From Conchocele bisecta (lineage: Eukaryota; Mollusca; Bivalvia; Lucinida; Thyasiridae): a stretch of DNA of 64,000 nucleotides. The notes under the pieces are model-generated. The model saw only the letters and a list, made by a program, of their open reading frames with translations. It ran no database searches and had not been told where the DNA came from. The stretch is from the NCBI GenBank assembly GCA_029237695.1, contig CM055279.1:26068804-26132803 (forward strand). Reading direction: 5' to 3'. A program made the translations under genes and the position numbers. Shown in pieces: positions 57,086 to 64,000 of this stretch (position 1 is its first letter; every line of letters begins with the position of its first letter).

Positions 57086-57589
57086 TATATACCATGTCCT
57101 CGTTCTGTTATCAATGGTGTCTATTGGAGACGGGGCAAAGGGGATCTATATTAATTTCTTTGAAACTAGTATGATTCGTACACTCTTAAAAAACGAAAGT
57201 CGAAAGTTTAAGAGTGTAGTATACACCTATGACATGTACATACTTCATCATTTATTAATTACATATCATAAGATGTACTACAGAACCATGATTGTCTTCA
57301 ATTCGCATACATACATGCATCAATATGGTGTCATTGGCCAACTGAATCAACTTTCTCAGGTCAATATGCATTTATATCGAAGATCACGTGACCAGCGTCT
57401 GACCAATCGCAGATACGGATATTTCTTGATTGATAATACTTGTATTTATCAAGTAGCTTGTCAATAACAAATGTGTGTTTCAATAAATATCGGCATCATT
57501 GACTGAATAACAATTTTTACATGCTTATATGGTATGACATGCTTCTATGTCATGTTCATTCGAATGTTGCACTACATGTGGCTGTGACT

Positions 57590-57865
57590 GAAATGTTTGG
57601 CTTACAGGATTTGTGACCAGTGTACTTCCTGATCAAATGTCACACTCCTGTAGCTTGATAACTATCACTATTGTATATATGGCTGTGACTGGACCAGTTT
57701 AGATCCAGATCATACTGTGTAGATCTAGACCAGCCAGATCGGCACTGTTCGCCATTCTATCAATAAAACACACATCATGCTTCTAATAAGCAATATACAT
57801 CGTTATTGGGCTACTGGAGTGTGCTATTTGGTGAGGAGCTACACTGGTCACAAATTCCATAAGCC
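57590..57865. repeat. dispersed CAGATCAGCCTG-type repeat
   Basis: GTGACTGGACCAGTTTAGAT, CGCCATTCTATCAATAAAAC, GGGCTACTGGAGTGTGCTAT and ACACTGGTCACAAATTCCAT modules in the usual order, ending 39 bp before exon 5. Confidence 0.75.
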
Positions 57866-57904
57866 ATATATATAAATATATATGTCCTTGACCTTGACCT
57901 TCAG

Positions 57905-58105
57905 GAGGCTCTGGAGAGGAAGGCATAGTACAGGGTATAGAGCCATGGAATGCGACCTCATTCCACAGTGGGGTCAAGGTCAGATGGAAGGCCACGACGA
58001 AAGAAGGAATTTACCGGCTGGGCGGGGACGGGAGTGTGGACGTTATATACATTGCCGAGACCTCACCATCGTACAAGTATTACTTCAGCCATTTGCCTGT
58101 TGTTG
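57905..58105 (+). CDS. MIB2-like exon 5 (rest of MIB/HERC2 domain 2)
   Basis: Acceptor TTGACCTTCAG, donor GTATGTTG, phase 1 at both ends. Completes the DGG turn from exon 4 (GSGEEGIVQGIEPWNATSF), then VKVRWKATTKEGIYRLGGDG, VDVIYI and YKYYFSHLPVV. The last block matches the (Y)KDHLPVLG-type end of the second MIB/HERC2 domain. The usual VxWD(N/D)G is VRWKATTKEG here, a divergent loop, and the conserved Tyr-Arg pair (IYRLG) is retained. Confidence 0.85.
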
Positions 58106-58139
58106 GTATGTTGTGCATACATGTGTTAGGCTATAGAAA

Positions 58140-58330
58140 ATTAACCCATTCATCCCTAAATAATTGGAATGGATTTTGATGTTTTAATTTTGCAACCAAT
58201 ACAATCGTCACAAACTGATTTTCGACTAGTCCATTTATGAAAAGGGGGTGTTTTTCTTCTCAAAAATATGAAAATTACTTGCAAAAAGTGCAGATCCTGA
58301 TGAGCTGGCTGAGGGGGGATGAGGGGTGTG
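58140..58330. repeat. partial GGGTTAA-family MITE
   Basis: TTAACCCATTCATCCCTAAA...AAAAGTGCAGATCCTGATGA. Only one side is complete. CACCCC(T/C)-rich dispersed sequence follows to about 58560. Confidence 0.65.
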
Positions 58331-58569
58331 ACTGCACCTGCTAAAATTTGGTCAGTGTATATTTTTACTTCAGCTTACATTTTCTTAGGAAATAATTACA
58401 ATATATGTGTAAAATATAACTTTAAAATCGCTATAATTGAGTAAACTGAATGTAGCTTTTTTTCAGGGGAATTATACTCCTGCACCCCTATACAAAGTTG
58501 ATGAAAAAGTATACACCCCCTTCAGCCAGAACTGCCTACGTTACTGTGGACACTCATACTCGATAGTGA

Positions 58570-58965
58570 GATAAATGTGGCTGTGACTGGAGAAATCCGC
58601 CAGTGACCAGTGACGATCCAGATCAGCCTGTGCATCCGCACAGTCTAATCAGGATTGGCAAACCATTTTCATCAATGAAACACCCATCATGCTTCTAACA
58701 CGTAATATAGACCGTTACCAGGCTACATGAGTGTGTCATTTGATCAGGAGCTACACTGGTCACAAATTCCATAATCCCCGTTTCTCCAGTTACAGCCGCA
58801 AATTATATTTATGAAAAGGGGATGTTTTTGTTCTTAAAACGTATGAAAATTACTTGCAAAAAGTGCAGATCCTGATGAGACGGCTCGTCACAAGCCGGCT
58901 CATCTGGATCTACACTGTTTCCAAATGCCGCTAAAGAGGGCTGCAGTGTTGAAAGGGTTAACTTA
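58570..58965. repeat. CAGATCAGCCTG-type repeat followed by GGGTTAA-family fragment
   Basis: GATCCAGATCAGCCTGTGCA to CACTGGTCACAAATTCCATA (58610-58775), then GAAAAGGGGATGTTTTTGTT ... GCAGTGTTGAAAGGGTTAAC (58810-58962). Confidence 0.75.
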
Positions 58966-59004
58966 AAAAACATTTTGTGCCTACTGAGTGGGCATGTCCC
59001 TTTA
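58966..59004. mobile_element. piggyBac-like MITE end fragment
   Basis: AACATTTTGTGCCTACTGAG then TGGGCATGTCCCTTTAAT, the terminal 39 bp of the family seen at 43676-44104, located 33 bp before exon 6. Confidence 0.8.
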
Positions 59005-59037
59005 ATTGTGGTGTAACGGCTATTGTTTATTTTACAG

Positions 59038-59165
59038 ACATAGTCAGCCCCGGGGAGACGGTGTTGAAGTGCGGCGACAAGGTGCAAGTGTGTCTCGACC
59101 TGGCGAGTTTCCGACAGCTCCAAGATAACACGGCGTATGGTAACTGGAACGACAAAATGGTACAG
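59038..59165 (+). CDS. MIB2-like exon 6 (first MIB SH3-like repeat, part 1)
   Basis: Acceptor TTTATTTTACAG, donor GTACGTAC, enters phase 1 and exits phase 0. Encodes DIVSPGETVLKCGDKVQVCL, then DLASFRQLQDNTAYGNWNDK and MVQ. CGDKVQVxLDLxxxRxLQ...GxWNDxM is the signature of the repeat that follows the second MIB/HERC2 domain in mind-bombs. Confidence 0.9.
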
Positions 59166-59451
59166 GTACGTACATGTACATATTGTCTGGTCCGCATTCT
59201 GGAAAATGGGTCTAAAGATATCCGTGGGCAGACCTGGGGCCCGTTTCATTAAACTTCGTACGAAATTGGAAATTAGAATAATGTTTACACCGATGGTGAT
59301 ATTGGTAAATATTTAGTGGATGTGTTCAGATATTTATGTGTACATATAGGAGAAAAATGGTAGCGTTCGTTAGCCACTTTAATGTGAAAGGCTAATTAAT
59401 AAAAAATCTTCGTTTTTACAGTTTTATCACACTAAAGATTTGTTGTTTCAG

Positions 59452-59562
59452 TGTATGAATGAAATGGGCACCATAGTACAGATGGTGTATGAAGGTAAAA
59501 CCATCATCCTGCAGTATGAAGATGAGGCGAAATGGACCGTCAACAGACAGTCTCTAACTCGG
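59452..59562 (+). CDS. MIB2-like exon 7 (first MIB SH3-like repeat, part 2)
   Basis: Acceptor TGTTGTTTCAG, donor GTACATT, phase 0 both ends. Encodes CMNEMGTIVQMVYEGKTIIL then QYEDEAKWTVNRQSLTR, the GTVxxI...VQYxxxxxWTxNPxxLT half of the repeat. Confidence 0.9.
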
Positions 59563-59654
59563 GTACATTATCCTTATAGTACAGTCAACACTCGTTCCCT
59601 CAATGTCTCTTAAGTCAAACTACTGATAACTCAGTCAAATTATTCATCACAAGT

Positions 59655-59712
59655 ACATGTTTTCCCTCAAAGTATACTTTGCTAGGTAAGTATACTGTGA
59701 AATTTTAATGAC
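59655..59712. mobile_element. end fragment of the Harbinger-like MITE
   Basis: TTCCCTCAAAGTATACTTTG ... AATGACATCGGCTACTG, the right end of the family at 41711-42066. Confidence 0.7.
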
Positions 59713-59860
59713 ATCGGCTACTGACCTTGTTATCGTAAGTTGACTTTACATGGACCCTGTGATTCAGTGTAAGACCGCCACTCTCATAATAGTATCTCTC
59801 TTTTGTTACCTGGAAGTTGAATTGAGTTATTGCCTTTTATAAAATTAGTTAAATTATTAG

Positions 59861-60078
59861 TGATCCTACTGCTTTTGTGAGGGGGCCAAGTGATTCTGGT
59901 GTGGCGAGGGCCTGGCATCAGATCAGGATTATTCTGATTTCAGGCTGAACATATTTTTTTATTATAAACATTCAGTTCTGATTTTGGGATTTCACCCCCA
60001 CCCCCCCCCCCCCCCCATTTGTACATGTACATGTAATATATGGGATTTAGTACTAAACCCATTGACCCCGCCTTACAG
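59861..60078. repeat. dispersed repeat, copy 2, with poly-C run
   Basis: Same block as 2576-2812. An uninterrupted C run (about 16) at 60000 replaces the short C run of copy 1. A GTGCGACGGGTGCG...CACCCCCT piece follows at 60080-60125, also seen at 32850-32890. Confidence 0.8.
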
Positions 60079-60431
60079 GCGCGTACTCAGGGGGGGGGGG
60101 TGCGACGGGTGCGAATGCACCCCCTAAAATGTGTTGTTCATATGTTCATGCTTGTTCTTATGTGATTCTGAATTAAATGTGGGACTTAAAGAGTACACAT
60201 ATGCAATTTAATCAGGGTGACCAAGTTATATCCCCGCAGTTAGCAACTATGTTACATTCCCGCGACCTGGTGTTAGTTGGCTCACTCAAAATTAATTTAT
60301 TATAAATCAGGATATGAATTATGACTATTACATCATTATTAAGCCAGCACAACTATAGTTGTCGGTGGCATATTGTGTTCACTCTGTCCGTCCATCTGTT
60401 TTGGTAAAATGATGAATATTCTATATTATAG

Positions 60432-60536
60432 ATCCACAGTTTTAGCCATGGTGACGCTATCCAAATTCTGGACAACATCAATGCTGTCCGTGATCTCCAA
60501 GACGGACATGGGGGATGGAATGACGGGATGGAACAG
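60432..60536 (+). CDS. MIB2-like exon 8 (second MIB SH3-like repeat, part 1)
   Basis: Acceptor CTATATTATAG, donor GTATACTG, phase 0 both ends. Encodes IHSFSHGDAIQILDNINAVR then DLQDGHGGWNDGMEQ, with the diagnostic LQxGHGxWxxxM box. The rest of the repeat, the ankyrin repeats and the RING fingers are not in the remaining 3.4 kb, so the next intron exceeds that length. Confidence 0.9.
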
Positions 60537-60582
60537 GTATACTGTATTGCCTTAGTTATATCTGGCTCATAGAGAATACCAG

Positions 60583-60735
60583 GCTTGTGTCTTTTGATCA
60601 GAGCTCCAGTCAATTGGTCAAATTACGCATCTTAACTGGAGCTCTGTTTGGTATCAAGTTTACCGAGGCTTGCCGAGAAATTCCAACCGTTTCCGAGCCG
60701 AGCTTGATAAACTTGATATCAAAAGACAGTAGCCT
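60583..60735. repeat. double foldback
   Basis: The outer pair is AATACCAGGCTTGTGTCTTT with AAAAGACAGTAGCCTGGTAT. The inner pair is CAGAGCTCCAGT...ACTGGAGCTCTG around CAAATTACGCA, as at 33473-33649. Confidence 0.8.
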
Positions 60736-61290
60736 GGTATTCTATTTATCAGGTAACGTTTTATGCTCGAAAATGACCACAGATGACGTCCTTACATGTA
60801 TCTATGGACAGAATGCGGACTTGTTTACGTTGCGTCATTACACTGACATCATTGGGTAACGTCACGTGACGTCATCCGACCAATGGAATGTCAGTTTTCA
60901 CTTTGTTGTAACCCAGATGTTTGTATCAGGTCAATGATATCAGTCGGTACGTATTCGGTCAATACAGGGCAGGTTACCTGATACATTGCCATAGTTATAT
61001 CTGGACCATAAGAATACAATAATAATACAAGAATCTATTCTTATGAGCCAGGTTACATGCCTAAATTACAGTGGAACCTCTATTATTAACCAGAGACTAG
61101 TAGCCAATTTCTTTTTTTGTCATTAATTATTTTTATTTCTTAAAATATTTCACATTTATACAGAGTATATGGATACATACATGACATGAGAAACAGAATG
61201 TGTTTTTTTCTATCGAGGAAAATAGATTGAAATCAAGAAGATGGATAGATTGAGATGTAGTATATATAGGCATGTTTGAGATGAGAAAAA
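60736..61290. other. no gene recognised
   Basis: Intronic sequence with no mind-bomb exon and no repeat I recognise. Confidence 0.5.
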
Positions 61291-61505
61291 AGGTGGCCGG
61301 ATTCGCTCAGTAGGTAGAGCGTCTGACTACGGATCGGGAGACCCCGGGTTCGATTCCCACCTCTGCCGCTGATAATGGTCGATTCGGCGTGTCCTTGGGC
61401 AAGACAACTTCGTGTTAACCTAATCCTATCGGATGGGGACTTAAATAGTCGGTCCCGGCATGCAAGGTCCAAGGTCATCGAGCCAGTGCCGTCATTAAAT
61501 CAAAG
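61291..61505 (+). mobile_element. tRNA-derived SINE
   Basis: The head resembles tRNA-Arg(ACG): A box CGCTCAGTAGGTAGAGCG, anticodon arm TCTGA-CTACGGA-TCGGG, B box GGTTCGATTCC. The acceptor stem does not close properly, so it is not a functional tRNA gene. The body (TCCTTGGGCAAGACAACTTC ... CCGGCATGCAAGGTCC) resembles conserved central SINE domains seen in molluscs, but I cannot name the family. RNA polymerase III promoter boxes are intact. Confidence 0.75.
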
Positions 61506-61604
61506 CATTTACATGAGCAAAAAAGAATAAGCTGTGTGTCAGCTTAGAAACAGACATATAGGATAGTGAATTCCAGCCTCTAACATTCCAGTTGTACATT
61601 CTAG

Positions 61605-61903
61605 TAGCAGATTTCACTAAAGTGGCTAAGCATACTTATCTAGCTAAGTTTTCTTTGAGGGAGTAGTCATTTATTTTTCCCGAAATGCATTATTTCATAT
61701 AGACTGCATAATATTTGATTGTTAGAATTATACAGAATTATTATACTGAATTTATTACATTATCACAGCCATTTTGGCTGTGATAATGTAATAAAATGAA
61801 GATAATAAAAATTAATACTTGTATCCTTAAATTGAAAAGTTCTCCCTCAAAGTGTACGTCAATAGCAAGATAAGTATACTTTGCAATTTGATGAAATAGG
61901 CTA
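61605..61903. mobile_element. PIF/Harbinger-like MITE
   Basis: TAGCAGATTTCACTAAAGTG at the left and ATTTGATGAAATAGGCTA at the right. The centre is CACAGCCATTTTGGCTGTG. No matching 3-bp duplication was found, unlike two other copies. Confidence 0.75.
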
Positions 61904-61979
61904 CAAATTTGGTTAGTTGGGAAGAATCCCTACTTCCTGACAGCTCAACAGGTGAGCTTCGTTTTATCATCTGACAATT

Positions 61980-62230
61980 CTTGTATATTTGTGACTGTGA
62001 TTGGAGAATGGGGCTTATGGCCTTTGTGACCAGTGCAGATCCAGATCAGCCTGCACAGTCGGATCAGGATCTGTCCAGTCTGATCAGGAACTACACGTTT
62101 CGTCATTCCATCAATGAAACGCCCATCAAGCTTCTCACAAGCAATATTCATTGTTATCAGGCTACAAGAGTGCGCTATTTGATCAGGAGCCAGTCCGTCC
62201 ACAACAGCCATCAGCCATAGGCCCCATTTC
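61980..62230. repeat. dispersed CAGATCAGCCTG-type repeat
   Basis: GGGGCTTATGGCCTTTGTGA, GATCCAGATCAGCCTGCACA, AATGAAACGCCCATCAAGCT and AGTGCGCTATTTGATCAGGA in order. A second copy follows at 62320-62510, and the pair shares its flanks (TCGTATATTTGTGACTGTGA), so the locus is tandemly duplicated. Confidence 0.8.
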
Positions 62231-62544
62231 ACCGACACATTTCAGGATTTGTGAAGTCGGGCTGAATCCCTGATTCCTGGCTACCAACAGTCGAGCTTTG
62301 TTATCTTCTAACGACTCTCGTATATTTGTGACTGTGAATGGATAAATGGGGCTTATGGCATTTGTGACCAGTATAGACCCAGATAAGCATGTGCATCCAC
62401 ACAGTCTGATCAGAGTGTGCACTGTTCGCCATGCGGTTAAAACACTATCAGGCTTTGAAAAAGCAATATACATCGTTGCCAGGCTACAAGAGTGTACTAT
62501 TTGATAAAGGAGGCCACCACAGCTGGAAGACTCAGACCTGTGAC

Positions 62545-62835
62545 ACAAAAAAATGCCCATTACAACAAATTCATTACCCCACCCACTAGGTCTCATACAG
62601 TACTATATTCTATTTATATAATAGAACATAGTACTGTATGAGACCCAAGTGGGTGGGGTAATGGGCACAAAAAATGCCCGTTACAAAAAATCCATTACCC
62701 CACCCACTTGGTCTCATACAGTACTATATTGTGTCCATTACCCCACCCACTTGGTCTCATACAGTACTATCTTGTATTATATTGAATATAGTACTGTATG
62801 AGACCAAGTGGGTGGGGTAATGGATTTTTTGTTAC
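62545..62835. repeat. direct and inverted array of a 35-40-bp module
   Basis: CATTACCCCACCCACTTGGT...CTCATACAGTACTAT occurs three times forward (62570, 62694, 62738) and twice inverted (about 62625-62665 and 62790-62825). Confidence 0.88.
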
Positions 62836-62851
62836 CGACATTTTTTTGTCG

Positions 62852-63720
62852 AGCCTGCTTGCGGAAAGCGAGACATAGTGATCACAATGACATACGGGTG
62901 TCCGTGCGTCCGTCCAGGTCAACGTCCGGGGGTCTAAGAGGTTAGGGGCGTGGCCTAACACAAAAGATTCCTTTGATTTATTCAGTAAGCTCATACATTC
63001 TATTGATGTTGAGGGGCCTATTCTTTGATCTTCAAACAATGGAAATACCCCATAAACCCAAAATGTTGGAACGTCCGTGCGTCCGTCCGTCCGAGATCTG
63101 CGTTAAAGTTTTTAAATACCTTATATCTCTGCAGTCCTAAGTCACATTGACTTGAAACTTCATATGCTTATTAGTCATGATCCATATATTCATGCTGTAT
63201 CCCACTCATGCGGCACCTGTGCCCAAGGTCAAGGTCAAATTACTTGGATGTTTGCGTTTCGAAATCTGCATTAAAGTTACGAAATACCTTATATCTCTGC
63301 AGTCCTAAGTCACATTGACTTGAAACTTCATATACTTATTAGTCATCATCCATATATTCATGCTGTATCCCACTCATGCGGCCCCTGTGCCCAAGGTCAA
63401 TGTCAAATGACTTAGAAGTTTGCGTTCCGAAATCTGCGTTAAAGTTTTTAAATACCTTATATTTCTGCAGTCCTAAGTCACATTGACTTGAAACTTCATA
63501 TGCTTATTAGTCATCATCCATATATTCATTCTATGTCCAGGTCAAATGAATTAGAAGTTTGCGTTAAAGTTTCTGTCAAAATTTGCGTTAAAGTTTTTCA
63601 CATACCTACTATCTCTGTAACCATAAGTCAGATTTGCTTGATTCTTTGTATGCTTATTGGGCATCAAACTTCAAATAAATACACTCTGAGACCATCAAAT
63701 GCCTCGGCGAGCTCGACATG
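62852..63720. repeat. CCGCTTGCGG/CCGTCCGTCCG repeat with internal 180-bp tandem duplication
   Basis: Starts GTCGAGCCTGCTTGCGGAAA. The block GTTAAAGTTTTTAAATACCT ... GACTTGAAACTTCATATGCT ... CCCACTCATGCGGCCCCTGT is repeated three to four times (63100, 63280, 63440, 63590). Ends GAGCTCGACATGCGGGCCAC. Confidence 0.85.
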
Positions 63721-63850
63721 CGGGCCACGGCCATCCTCGTTTGTGTCACAGGTCCCCGAGTCTGCCACCTGTGGAGGCCATAAGCCGTGCGCCAAATTTC
63801 TCCAGTCACATTCACAAATTCAATGCATGTTAAGTCGGGCAGAATCCCGG

Positions 63851-64000
63851 TAGCCGATTTCATCAAAATTGCTCAGCCGATTGTTATTGCTAAGCATACT
63901 TATATAGCAAAGTATACTTTGAGGGAGCAATAATTTATTTTTCCCGAAATGTATTATTTCATATAGAACTAACAACTGCATATAGTTGATGATTAAACGT
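63851..64000. mobile_element. PIF/Harbinger-like MITE, left part, cut by the window
   Basis: TAGCCGATTTCATCAAAATT and GCAAAGTATACTTTGAGGGA, as in the copies at 35036, 41711 and 61605. About 20 bp (CAGCCGATTGTTATTGCTAA) near the left end is specific to this copy. Confidence 0.75.

Larger units (their letters stand above)
33353..60536 (+). other. mind-bomb E3 ubiquitin ligase gene, MIB2-like, 5' part (eight exons seen)
   Basis: Mind-bomb proteins are cytoplasmic RING E3 ligases that ubiquitinate Notch ligands and promote their endocytosis. The eight exons total 1026 nt (342 codons) with compatible phases: MIB/HERC2 domain 1 (exons 1-2), ZZ zinc finger (exon 3), MIB/HERC2 domain 2 (exons 4-5), first MIB SH3-like repeat (exons 6-7) and the start of the second (exon 8). 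This is the canonical mind-bomb order. Ankyrin repeats and RING fingers must lie to the right of the window. Features such as [30 protein letters not shown] and FSHGD look closer to MIB2 than MIB1, but paralogue assignment is tentative. Introns are 2.0, 6.5, 1.9, 13.7, 0.9, 0.3 and 0.9 kb. Confidence 0.88.

Noticed and set aside
61291..61370. Functional tRNA-Arg gene
   Set aside because: The acceptor stem is mismatched and a SINE body follows directly.
62852..63039. Coding exon of the MIB2-like gene downstream of exon 8
   Set aside because: All of 60537-64000 was checked for the second half of the MIB repeat and none matches. This stretch is a dispersed repeat.

Overview
This window reads as nuclear DNA of a metazoan, most likely a bivalve mollusc. 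It is AT-rich, has GT-AG introns up to 13.7 kb, and is packed with short inverted-repeat elements, palindromes and tandem arrays. Several dispersed families are of a kind I associate with bivalve genomes: one carrying CAGATCCAGATCAGCCTG-like cores, one carrying CCGTCCGTCCG runs next to a CCGCTTGCGGAAAGCGAGAC-like hairpin, and one with a TTTAGCTCACCTGAGCGAAG-like hairpin. The species cannot be fixed from sequence alone. No rRNA, CRISPR or bacterial gene was seen.

Layout. 1-4800: two short-period tandem arrays, an inverted-repeat element, a perfect palindrome and no gene. 4800-14980: a decayed tyrosine-recombinase (YR, DIRS/Ngaro-like) retrotransposon on the minus strand. Reading it 5' to 3' from the right gives gag, zinc-rich region, reverse transcriptase, RNase H, tyrosine recombinase and SGNH hydrolase. 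It was later split by a 5'-truncated L1-like LINE on the plus strand (7048-10726, 11-bp target duplication) and by a repeat-rich block at about 12770-13799. 16539-30364: a 13.8-kb Polinton/Maverick (adintovirus-like) element with about 218-bp terminal inverted repeats, AG...CT ends and a perfect 6-bp target duplication. It keeps recognisable integrase, the C-terminal part of protein-primed DNA polymerase, a major capsid protein, a packaging ATPase and seven to eight further conserved genes. Most are broken, and two carry nested non-autonomous transposons. The N-terminal two thirds of the polymerase is missing and no protease was found.

33353-60536 and beyond: the only host gene I can support, a mind-bomb E3 ubiquitin ligase gene (MIB2-like) on the plus strand. 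Eight coding exons are visible, all with consistent phases and GT-AG borders. They encode MIB/HERC2 domain 1, the ZZ zinc finger, MIB/HERC2 domain 2, the first SH3-like MIB repeat and the start of the second. The ankyrin repeats and RING fingers must lie beyond the window. Its introns hold foldbacks, MITEs, a 7-kb structure flanked by two inverted clusters of 12-bp palindromes (44574-51607) containing a 143-bp satellite, and a near-full-length L1-like LINE on the minus strand (52082-55788) of the same family as the one inside the YR element. 61291-61505 is a tRNA-derived SINE.

The most interesting signals are: the Polinton with exact ends; the conserved small membrane-protein genes at its right end; the nested-insertion chronology; a partial duplicate of MIB exon 2 whose acceptor site is split by a Harbinger-like MITE; and the paired palindrome clusters around the satellite array.
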